From contig NZ_KB913013.1 in NCBI RefSeq assembly GCF_000383955.1, forward strand, positions 1,704,277 through 1,768,276: DNA of 64,000 bases, written 5' to 3'. Positions 51,571-59,727 of this stretch are shown here, in pieces. The translations under genes and the position numbers were made by a program. Every line of letters starts with the position of its first letter. Positions within the stretch are counted from its first letter, which is position 1. The notes below the pieces were generated by a model that did no database searches, was not told the DNA's origin, and was given only the letters and a program-made list of their open reading frames with translations. Source of the stretch: Rudanella lutea DSM 19387 (GTDB lineage: Bacteria; Bacteroidota; Bacteroidia; Cytophagales; Spirosomataceae).

Positions 51571-54500
51571 ATGCTTAAAAAATTTACCCTTCCGTTATTA
51601 GTGTTTATTTGCTTATCGGTTACATGCAACTACGTCTTCTCGCAAGACATTCCGGCACAAACGGCCTTGATTCCGTCGCCCCGAAAAGCGTTTACGCCGA
51701 CCCCGCAATCGGTACGGGGGTATTGGAATATCGACGTAGTCGATGACTTTACGCTGCCCAAGAGTAAACACCTTACCTTTAGTGGGGCCGGGCGCAACCT
51801 GCACGTTAAAGACAGTTGGGACAAACTGTTCCGAAGGGGGTTTTCGGCTATTGAGCGATCGCGGATGACCGACGACGAGCTCGGCTACTCGCCTTTAGCC
51901 AACGCCAAGTACGACCGGGGGTCAAAATTCACACAGTCGAGTACCTGGACCAGCCGGCTACTACCCGAGCAACGTTCGCTCATTCTGTACCAGAACTATT
52001 TTACTGACTTACCCTTTAACCTACCCTGGGCCCGCAACAGCGACCTGGCCAAGGACACGTATTTTCTGCGGCCACCCGGCTCGATCAACGAGCGCGAGAG
52101 TCTGGGGCAGGCCATGTCTGAGCTGAGCGGGGGTTGTGTTGGCTTCGGTGACTGCCCACCTTCGGGGCAGGTAAGTACGTTCGGCAAGATTTTCTTCGAC
52201 ATTGAAAACGAAGGCACCAGCCCTGGCAACGAGCAGGAGCACGCTAATCTGTACGTGTACAAGATGTGGATGCTTCGGCAGCGTATCAGCCCGTACACCG
52301 AAATCGGTGGGATTGGCCCGGTGCCGCACAACAGTTATGGCTACTCGCGTTCGTCGGACTTTGCCAATATTAGCTCGCCCGACTGGCTTTGGCGTATGCC
52401 CGCCAAACAGATTGACGCCACTAATACCCGAGGCCGGGGTATGCCCGATGCGATTGTGGGTAAAACCTTTGGCGAACTGGCTCATTTCCAGATGCCCGGC
52501 ACGTACTTTTTGTCGTCGGACTTCGATTATGCGGCCCGGCACAACGGCGATGAAGACCGGCACTGGCTTGCCAGCGTATTGGGCGAGCAGGAAGTGAACA
52601 TGAAGCTTTCGCCCAAAAAGCGAATTGCGTGGCAGTGGCTGTTCAACACCCAAAGTTCGGAACCGGGGCAGGCTGCCCGGGCTGAATACCCGGCTCCACC
52701 GGCCATTGCCGAAGGAATGGCTATTTTTTACTGGTTTACGGGCGCACACGGGGCTATTCTGTGGGACGACTGGAATATTCTGACGCCCAATGCCCCCGTG
52801 GTACCGGGCCGCGAAAACCTCGACAACGACCGCAACTATAGCGTGTACGAGCACTACCTCCACGGCCTGTGGCGGCTGTTTAAGCACCACGGTGACCTGT
52901 TCAACGGGCAGGAGATCTACCTCAACGAAGCCACCGAATGCTCGTACGATAACGGTAAGACCTGGTACCGGCTCAACTCAAATGCCCAGAAGCGGAGCGG
53001 GAAGCCGTTTGCCCGCGCCATTGTCAACGGAAGTCAGATTCTGATTGCGGCTACCCAACCGTACGCGTCGGCGAGTCAGGAAACCCAGATGATGGTGCGG
53101 TACGTGCAGGGTAACTACCGCTTTTATACAACGATTAACCTGAAGGGCGACGAAATTTTTCTGGGTCGGGCAACCATGCCTACCGGCACAAGCTCTTTCT
53201 CGCCAGCTCTGACCACCATGGACCCACCGGCTCCCAAGCCGTTGGCCGCTACCGTATCAACGTACAACTGCTCAACGGGGGCTATTGTATTCGGGTTTAC
53301 AGGTGGCAGCACCACCTCGCCCGTCGAGTACAAAGCACTGGGTATCACCGACTGGACGACCAACGCCAACCAGGTCATTGAAGCCGGCCTGCGGGCTGAC
53401 CCAAAAACGATCACAATCTATATTCGGCAAAATGGCGTAGAGGGAGCTCCGTATAATTTCGACATGAAAGCGTACTGCTCGGGTAACCCGCTGCCACCCG
53501 CCAATACCGCGCCGGTGGTAGCCAAAGCCCTATCTCCTGAGTCGGGAACGGTCGGAGTTGGGTACAGCCTGAACCTGAGTACGGTATTTACCGATGCCGA
53601 AACGCCAACCGGGCTGGTGCTGTCAGTGGCAGGTTTGCCCGCGGGCCTTCAGTTTTCGGGGGGTACCATTTCGGGAACGCCTTCGGTATCGGGGGTGAGT
53701 ACCATTACCGTTACAGCTACCGATCCGGGGAACCTATCGGCACAGACAACCTTTGCACTAACCATTAACCCGGCCTCTGCCCCCACTCCCACCCCTCCGC
53801 CCCCAATAACCGGCGGGCCACTGGGAGCCACGGTGGTTACGTACAACTGTTCGACAGGGGCCATTATGTTCGGCTTTACCGGCGGTAATGGCTCAACGGT
53901 TGAGTACGCGGCTATCGGTATTACGGGCTGGACCACCAACCCCTCGCATATTCTGGATGCGGGCTTACGCTCCGACCCCAAAACTATTTCGGTTATGGTT
54001 CGGCAGGGCGGTGTGCAGGGGCTGTCGTTTTCGTTCGATATGAAAGCCTATTGCAGCGCCCCGCAGCCTGTAACCAACACAGCCCCTACGGTGGTGAACC
54101 TTGTTGGACCACAGTCGGCCACGGTTGGTACGGCGTACTCGCTGAATATTGGCTCAGTGTTTACCGATGCCCAGACGCCCGGCAACCTGACTTTGTCGGC
54201 AGCGGGACTACCTGCAGGCTTGACCCTCACGGGAACCGCCATCACCGGCACCCCCTCGGCATCGGGCGTGAGCACCATTATGCTCAAGGCCACCGATCCC
54301 GGTAACCTGACTACTGCGACCAGTTTTCAACTGACGGTAAGTCCGGTACCAAGTGTAACTGTGGTGACCAACACAGCTCCCACTATTGCGAACCTCGTTG
54401 GAGCACAAACAGCTACGGTTGGCACGGCCTACTCGCTCAACGTGGGCAACGTCTTCACCGACGCCCAAACGCCCAACAGCCTGACCTTGTCGACCCTGGG

Positions 54501-56094
54501 GCTCCCGACCGGCCTGACCCTAAACGGTAGCCTAATTACCGGTACGCCTTCCACTTCGGGGGTAAGCAATGTGGCTCTTATAGCTACCGACCCCGGCAGT
54601 CTCTCCACCGTTACTCTTTTTGTGCTGACGGTGAACCCGGCTCCGAGCGTGACGGTAGTGACCAACACGGCCCCTACCGTGGTGAACCTCATCGGCGCAC
54701 AAACGGGTACTGTCGGTACGGCGTACTCGCTGAATATTGGCTCGGTGTTTACCGATGCCCAGACGCCCGGTAGCCTGACCTTGTCGGCAATGGGCCTGCC
54801 TGCGGGCCTGACCCTGACGGGAACGGCCATCACCGGCACCCCCTCGGCGACAGGTGTGAGTACCATTACGCTCAAAGCCACCGACCCCGGTAACCTGACG
54901 GCCGCCACCAGTTTTCAGTTAACGGTACGTTTGGGGAATACGCCCCCGGTTGTTGTGAATCCCGTTGGCCCACAGTCGGGTACAACCGGTGTAAGCTACA
55001 GCCTGAATGTAAGCGCCATTTTTACGGATGCCGAAACCCCCACGCAACTGCTGATGTCGATTAGCGGACTGCCAGCGGGGCTGCAACTGTCGGGCTCTAA
55101 TCTGGTTGGTACGCCAACCGTAGCCGGTAGCAGCACTATGATTATTACCGTGACCGATCCGGGAGGGCTCTCAACGACGTTCCGGATTCCGATTACGATT
55201 GTGCAGGGCAACACGCGCCCCGTTATTGCCAATCTCGTCAGTCCGCAAACGGCTACGCAGGGTGTAAGCTATACGCTCAATGTAGGGTCGGTGTTTACCG
55301 ATATGGAAACCCCCAATAGCCTGACGCTATCGGCAGTGGGCCTTCCGGCCGGGTTAACCCTCACCGGTACCACGATCACCGGAACGCCTTCGGTCACTGG
55401 CCAGAGCAGTGTGGCCCTCGTAGCCACCGATCCCGGCAGCCTCACTACCGCTACCATTTTTCTCTTGACGGTGAATGCGCCCGTGAGTACCACCGGTTGC
55501 GGCAGCCCGGCCAACACCATTGGTCAAACACTGCGGATTATGGGCGTTACGGATGTGAATTGTCAGACGGGTACGTTCCGCATCAGTACACGCGGAGGTA
55601 ACGGCACTACGATATTCTACGACAACAACGTGGGCCTGAAAAATACCGACCCAACTAACTGTTTGCGGATACTCGACAATCCGGATATGGTGAAGGCAAT
55701 CAACAACCCGAACTCCGACATCGGAGCTTTCCAACTGAAAGTTCGGCAGGGCAACGTGACCAGCAACACGTTTACGTTCAACTTCAAGCAGTATTGCACC
55801 GGTGCTGGAGCTACCTCCCGCATGGCTTACGAAAGCCCCGGTGACCTAACCGTACTGGTCTTGGGGAACCCCACACCCGACGAATGGGCCCGGCTCGAAA
55901 TTCAGTCGGTTGGCAACGAACCCCTTTCGCTACAGGTCTTGAACGTACAGGGGCAGGTACTCAGCATCCGGCACGTTGAGCCCTCAGGCGACACGATTCG
56001 GCAGCAGGTATGGCTGGGCAAAACACCCGGCGTATTTGTGGTGCAGGTTAGTACGCCCACACGCAGCCAAAGCGTAAAAGTGGTGAAGCAATAA
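51571..56094 (+). CDS. T9SS-secreted protein with unrecognised N-terminal domain and putative-Ig repeats (1507 aa)
   Basis: The start at 51571 (MLKKFTLPLLVFICLSV) gives a signal ending VFSQ at residue 25. Residues about 27-550 form one large globular domain I do not recognise. It has IFFDIENEGTSPGNEQEH, GIGPVPHNSYGYSR, HNGDEDRHW, RIAWQWLFNTQSSE and EGMAIFYWFTGAHGAILWDDWN, reminiscent of a glycosidase barrel with acidic residues at strand ends. Then come two-cysteine module 1 (about 557-637), He_PIG, module 2 (about 750-830), six He_PIG-like repeats (about 833-1305), module 3 (about 1310-1410) and a T9SS type A sorting domain ending SQSVKVVKQ. Calling the N-domain a carbohydrate-active enzyme is a guess; secretion and surface location are well supported. 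Confidence 0.85.
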   Translation: MLKKFTLPLLVFICLSVTCNYVFSQDIPAQTALIPSPRKAFTPTPQSVRGYWNIDVVDDFTLPKSKHLTFSGAGRNLHVKDSWDKLFRRGFSAIERSRMTDDELGYSPLANAKYDRGSKFTQSSTWTSRLLPEQRSLILYQNYFTDLPFNLPWARNSDLAKDTYFLRPPGSINERESLGQAMSELSGGCVGFGDCPPSGQVSTFGKIFFDIENEGTSPGNEQEHANLYVYKMWMLRQRISPYTEIGGIGPVPHNSYGYSRSSDFANISSPDWLWRMPAKQIDATNTRGRGMPDAIVGKTFGELAHFQMPGTYFLSSDFDYAARHNGDEDRHWLASVLGEQEVNMKLSPKKRIAWQWLFNTQSSEPGQAARAEYPAPPAIAEGMAIFYWFTGAHGAILWDDWNILTPNAPVVPGRENLDNDRNYSVYEHYLHGLWRLFKHHGDLFNGQEIYLNEATECSYDNGKTWYRLNSNAQKRSGKPFARAIVNGSQILIAATQPYASASQETQMMVRYVQGNYRFYTTINLKGDEIFLGRATMPTGTSSFSPALTTMDPPAPKPLAATVSTYNCSTGAIVFGFTGGSTTSPVEYKALGITDWTTNANQVIEAGLRADPKTITIYIRQNGVEGAPYNFDMKAYCSGNPLPPANTAPVVAKALSPESGTVGVGYSLNLSTVFTDAETPTGLVLSVAGLPAGLQFSGGTISGTPSVSGVSTITVTATDPGNLSAQTTFALTINPASAPTPTPPPPITGGPLGATVVTYNCSTGAIMFGFTGGNGSTVEYAAIGITGWTTNPSHILDAGLRSDPKTISVMVRQGGVQGLSFSFDMKAYCSAPQPVTNTAPTVVNLVGPQSATVGTAYSLNIGSVFTDAQTPGNLTLSAAGLPAGLTLTGTAITGTPSASGVSTIMLKATDPGNLTTATSFQLTVSPVPSVTVVTNTAPTIANLVGAQTATVGTAYSLNVGNVFTDAQTPNSLTLSTLGLPTGLTLNGSLITGTPSTSGVSNVALIATDPGSLSTVTLFVLTVNPAPSVTVVTNTAPTVVNLIGAQTGTVGTAYSLNIGSVFTDAQTPGSLTLSAMGLPAGLTLTGTAITGTPSATGVSTITLKATDPGNLTAATSFQLTVRLGNTPPVVVNPVGPQSGTTGVSYSLNVSAIFTDAETPTQLLMSISGLPAGLQLSGSNLVGTPTVAGSSTMIITVTDPGGLSTTFRIPITIVQGNTRPVIANLVSPQTATQGVSYTLNVGSVFTDMETPNSLTLSAVGLPAGLTLTGTTITGTPSVTGQSSVALVATDPGSLTTATIFLLTVNAPVSTTGCGSPANTIGQTLRIMGVTDVNCQTGTFRISTRGGNGTTIFYDNNVGLKNTDPTNCLRILDNPDMVKAINNPNSDIGAFQLKVRQGNVTSNTFTFNFKQYCTGAGATSRMAYESPGDLTVLVLGNPTPDEWARLEIQSVGNEPLSLQVLNVQGQVLSIRHVEPSGDTIRQQVWLGKTPGVFVVQVSTPTRSQSVKVVKQ

Positions 56095-56112
56095 CGAATT
56101 CAACCCCAAAAG

Positions 56113-56155
56113 AGCGGGCCGCCCGAAGAAGTTTACCTTCTCTGGGCGGCCCGCT
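56113..56155. terminator. Hairpin terminator after the 1507-residue gene
   Basis: A 12-bp perfect stem pairs 56113-56124 with 56144-56155, with a partly self-complementary 19-base interior (GAAGAAG/CTTCTC). It lies between convergent genes and is followed by a family A repeat. Confidence 0.75.
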
Positions 56156-56162
56156 GTCTTGC

Positions 56163-56247
56163 GTTTGTGGTTTATCGTTTTTGGTTTTTAGTTAATGCCG
56201 ACCGCTAAACACCAAAGACAACAAACCATAAACTAAAAACCATAAAC
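56163..56247. repeat. T-rich intergenic inverted repeat, family A copy 3
   Basis: The left part GTTTATCGTTTTTGGTTTTTAG faces the right part CTAAAAACCATAAAC; the words are those of 19916-20021. It abuts the stop of the minus-strand TonB receptor. Confidence 0.65.
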
Positions 56248-59200
56248 TTAAAACAAGTACCGAACACCAAACTGGAACTGGCGGGGCGGAGCGGCATTCC
56301 GCTGCACAATACCGCTACCCCGTGGGCCTACCTGAATCTGGTTACTTTGGGTTGCGTTGTTCGAATAGCCACTCAAATTGTTGGTATTGAGTACATTGAA
56401 CACATCAGCCCGAATCTCAACCCGGCGGGTAGTACCTTCGCTGTTGCCCAACATCCGACCCAGCGGAATCTGATACTGTAAGCTCAGGTCCACCACCTTC
56501 GACCAGGGTAAGCGGTCGGAGTTGCGGGTTTCGCCCGGCTGACGGTCGGAGTTACCCACGTACGCATCGCCAAAAGCCCCGCCGTCGCCGTTCAGGTCGT
56601 TTGTGGTCAGGGGTTGGCCATTGGCACCCAGCAAAGGCTGTCCGTTGGCACCCACAATCCGGTACATGGCGCCGTTCGGAATCCGGTTGATGGGCTGCCC
56701 GCTCTGCACCAGTGCAGCCGCTGTAGCCACAAAATTGCGACCGATGTAGTAGTTGAATATACCGTTGATGATGTGAGTCCGGTCGTTGATACTCGGTCCC
56801 CATTCGGCCGCGAAATTATTCGCATCCATCGCCCGGAAGTTGATATCCTCAGTGTCATTTTTCAACGACGACAGGGTGTAGATCAAGCGGTAGCTGTACG
56901 AGTCATCCATCCGCTCCTTCTGCATATTCAGGCTCAGGGCTACATAGCGCGAGCGGCCTTCAGTCTCGGTCACAACCACACTCCGGGCGGCACCAGGAAT
57001 ATTCGTGGCACCACTTACCCCGGCACCCGACGCCAGAATGGGCAACGGACGGGTCAGGTCGGCAACGGCCGTGGCGCGGGCAATGCCCTGCTGCGCGCTC
57101 AGGTTGTAATCCCAGGCCGCCGGGGCGTTGAGGTTACGCGTACGGAAAAGGTTATACGACTCATTATACACCACATCGGCATACAACAACAGCTTGTCGC
57201 TCGCCTGGTATTGGTAGCCAAGTGTGGTTTGCAGTGTGTAGGGATTGTGGTAGCCGTTGGGGTTCAGAATCCGGCGCTCGCCCGTGGGCAGGTTACGCTG
57301 ATCGGCAAAGGTGCTGGCGGCCGGGCCCTGCAAGTAGCGGAATGGTAAACCCGCATTGTTGCTCGTACCTACGCCGAGGTTTCCATCAAATGTAACCCGG
57401 TCGATGTCGGTATTGGCAGGCAGAATGCCCCGCTCCTTGAAATACTGCAACTGCCGTTTGAAGTCGGCACTCGCGCTGTTTTGCTGGAGAGCATCGGAAT
57501 AAATCGCGTACAAAATCTTGTCATAGAACAACCCGATACCACCGCGCAGGGCCGAGCGGCCCGTTAGTTTGTAGTTGAAGCTCGCGCGGGGGGCAATGTT
57601 ATTGAAGTCGCCCCGTGTGTCGCCCCCTTTGCTCAGGTTATCGTAATCCCAGCGCAGGCCGATGGTCAGGTTCAGGCGCGAAGTAGCCGCAATCTGATCT
57701 TCAGCGTACAGGCTCACAATATTCTGGGTTGTACCGAACGAGTTAGGGCGCAACTCGACCGAGTATCCCGTAACACGGGCATCGGCGGGTACGTCGTTCA
57801 CCCCGAAGTTGCTGCCCAGATTCCGGGCCCGTAGCGCCGATAATTGCCCCGCTGTCAACTGCACGGTATAGCTACCGTTGGGGTTACCCCCACCAAACAA
57901 CCGGTGGCGGCTGCTGATCAGCTCAGCGCCAGACCGGAACGTATGGTTACCCCGGTAGAACGAGAACTTCTGCTGGAATTGCACGGTGCTCTCGTGCGAA
58001 TCGAAGAGATAACCGGGGTGACCGAGTACTGCAACGGTTTGGCCGGTCGGGTCGAGCACAGTTACGTTAGGGCTGCTGGGGTCAACAGGGCGGGCGTAGT
58101 TCCAGCGGAAGCGGGCGTACTGCACGTTGGTTTCCGACGCAAATCGCTCGGTATTATACGTATTGCGCGACGCAATCAGCACCGAGTTTCGATCCTGCGC
58201 GTTGGCCGCCGACGGGAACGCCAAGCCACCGGTGAGCCCACCTGCCTGACGGCCAATAGCTACCTGCCCCACGTTGAAACGCAACGACGATTTGAAGCGG
58301 TCGGTCCAGAACTGATCGAGCTTGCCCGACACGTAGGTGAAACGGTTGGTACCCCGAACAGTTTCATTCACACCCAACAGGGGGGCCGTCAGCAGGTTAT
58401 CCTTGATATCAGTGGTGTGTTCGGCGTTGAGGTAGTAGAAGGTTTTGTTTTTGACGAGGGCTCCACCCACGCCAAAACCACCCTGATAGCGCTGAAAACC
58501 GTCGCGCACCTGATTACCCGACAAATCGCGGAGGGGGTACTCCGTCTGGGCGTCGATTACGGCACCGGGGCGGGTCAGGAAAAAGGCTTCGCCCGTAGCC
58601 TGATTGCTCCCCGAGCGGGTGGTGAGGTTGATAATGCCGTTGCCCGTGTTACCAAACTCAACCGAGTAATTGTTGGTCAGGACGTTTACGTTGCGCACGA
58701 ATCCAATCGGCATGGCAAACTTTTGCCCACCTAGAAACCGCTCGTTGTTGTCCATACCATCAATGAGGTAGTTGTTGAACAAGGCATTGGCCCCGTTGAT
58801 GCTCACGTTGGGAGCCTCGGGGAAGAAACCCGTTGCCTGGCTCACATTGGGCAGGCGGTACAGCACCCGCGTAATGTCGCGACCTTCAACGGGCAGTTCT
58901 TCTACCTTCCGAACGTCGATCTGCGACGCCACTTCAGCGTTGATGGTGTTGATACGCGACGTACTCCGCCCCCGTACCTGCACCTCGGTCAGGTTTACCT
59001 CGCGCCGGGAGGGCAGCAACAGCGTCACCGACTGCCGGGCGTTGGCCCGGAGCACAATACCTTCGGCCGCACTTTCGAGGTACGTGTCGTTTTCGTTCGC
59101 AAAAACACGGTACACACCGTTGAGGGGCAACGCCCGAAACTGCACTTGTCCGTTGGGACCCGACGTTGCTGACAAGCTGAGGCCAATAGACGGATTGGCC

Positions 59201-59334
59201 AGATACACCACCTGCCCCGACAGGGGTTGCTGGCGGGTGAGTTCGCGCACACTTACGGTAAGGTCCGTAGTCTGCGCAAAGGCAGTAAACGATAAAAGGC
59301 TGAATAACAGCCAACTGATTGTAAATTTTCGCAT
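56248..59334 (-). CDS. Oar-like TonB-dependent receptor (1028 aa)
   Basis: A signal peptide (MRKFTISWLLFSLLSFTAFAQ) leads a carboxypeptidase-regulatory-like domain (about 22-105; TVSVRELTRQQPLSGQVVYL, ANENDTYLESA), then the plug (about 115-235; TEVQVRGRSTSRINTINAEV, LPVEGRDITRVLYRLPNV, NNYLIDGMDNNERFLGG, FGNTGNGIINLTTRSGSN) and a beta barrel ending in FGVRYLF with the terminal phenylalanine of outer-membrane proteins. Architecture and length resemble Oar. It differs from the receptor at 14796 in sequence, and neither has a SusD partner. It sits just downstream of, and convergent with, the T9SS-cargo cluster. Likely roles are transport of large or peptide ligands or a surface function linked to protein secretion; the ligand is unknown. 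Confidence 0.88.
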   Translation of the reverse strand: MRKFTISWLLFSLLSFTAFAQTTDLTVSVRELTRQQPLSGQVVYLANPSIGLSLSATSGPNGQVQFRALPLNGVYRVFANENDTYLESAAEGIVLRANARQSVTLLLPSRREVNLTEVQVRGRSTSRINTINAEVASQIDVRKVEELPVEGRDITRVLYRLPNVSQATGFFPEAPNVSINGANALFNNYLIDGMDNNERFLGGQKFAMPIGFVRNVNVLTNNYSVEFGNTGNGIINLTTRSGSNQATGEAFFLTRPGAVIDAQTEYPLRDLSGNQVRDGFQRYQGGFGVGGALVKNKTFYYLNAEHTTDIKDNLLTAPLLGVNETVRGTNRFTYVSGKLDQFWTDRFKSSLRFNVGQVAIGRQAGGLTGGLAFPSAANAQDRNSVLIASRNTYNTERFASETNVQYARFRWNYARPVDPSSPNVTVLDPTGQTVAVLGHPGYLFDSHESTVQFQQKFSFYRGNHTFRSGAELISSRHRLFGGGNPNGSYTVQLTAGQLSALRARNLGSNFGVNDVPADARVTGYSVELRPNSFGTTQNIVSLYAEDQIAATSRLNLTIGLRWDYDNLSKGGDTRGDFNNIAPRASFNYKLTGRSALRGGIGLFYDKILYAIYSDALQQNSASADFKRQLQYFKERGILPANTDIDRVTFDGNLGVGTSNNAGLPFRYLQGPAASTFADQRNLPTGERRILNPNGYHNPYTLQTTLGYQYQASDKLLLYADVVYNESYNLFRTRNLNAPAAWDYNLSAQQGIARATAVADLTRPLPILASGAGVSGATNIPGAARSVVVTETEGRSRYVALSLNMQKERMDDSYSYRLIYTLSSLKNDTEDINFRAMDANNFAAEWGPSINDRTHIINGIFNYYIGRNFVATAAALVQSGQPINRIPNGAMYRIVGANGQPLLGANGQPLTTNDLNGDGGAFGDAYVGNSDRQPGETRNSDRLPWSKVVDLSLQYQIPLGRMLGNSEGTTRRVEIRADVFNVLNTNNLSGYSNNATQSNQIQVGPRGSGIVQRNAAPPRQFQFGVRYLF

Positions 59335-59463
59335 TGCGAAGCTGTATAGATTAGTGAGAGGCAGACATCAGAAAGCTACTTCTGCATGGAACAACAAGTC
59401 TGGTTCGCATTTGTCCACCGATTTGCAGAAAACTTACGCGAAAAATCCATTCACGGACTTTTG

Positions 59464-59539
59464 TACTGGACATTTGGACTTCAGACACTAGACGTTAGAC
59501 TTCTCTACAGAATAGTAGTACGTCTGATGTCTAGTGGCC
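59464..59539. repeat. TCTAATGTCC inverted repeat, family B copy 2
   Basis: It opens with 23 bases (59464-59486) that are the exact reverse complement of 29592-29614, then GACGTTAGAC, a short centre with TACAGAATAGTAG, and a decayed right arm (GTCTGATGTCTAGTGGCC). Confidence 0.75.
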
Positions 59540-59663
59540 AGCGTCTACTGTTCAATACTGAGTTCACCGACTTTTAATCCAGTCTATATTCCCCAAAATC
59601 AGGCTCATAGCTACTGATACAGAACTTTGTGGGTCTGTCGAAAAAATAAATTCAAACAACATC

Positions 59664-59671
59664 TATCTTTG
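59664..59671 (+). promoter_or_regulatory. Putative -7 element for kup (TATCTTTG)
   Basis: Exact TAnnTTTG match 56 bases before the ATG at 59728. A TTTG at 59626 is too far upstream to be a normal -33 box. Confidence 0.55.
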
Positions 59672-59727
59672 CCCCGTTTTGCAGCAGCCCCTTCGCTTTT
59701 CCATTGCGCGGGGGCCTTCTCTTTCTC

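Larger units (their letters stand above)
59335..59727. other. Divergent intergenic region, 393 bases
   Basis: It holds the upstream region of the TonB receptor, a family B repeat (59464-59539) and the kup -7 element (59664-59671). No RNA gene or credible open frame was seen. Confidence 0.5.

Noticed and set aside
59328-59340. TTCGCA-T-TGCGAA palindrome over the start codon of the TonB receptor at 59334
   Set aside because: Half of it is simply the ATG-CGA-A coding start; too short to separate from chance.
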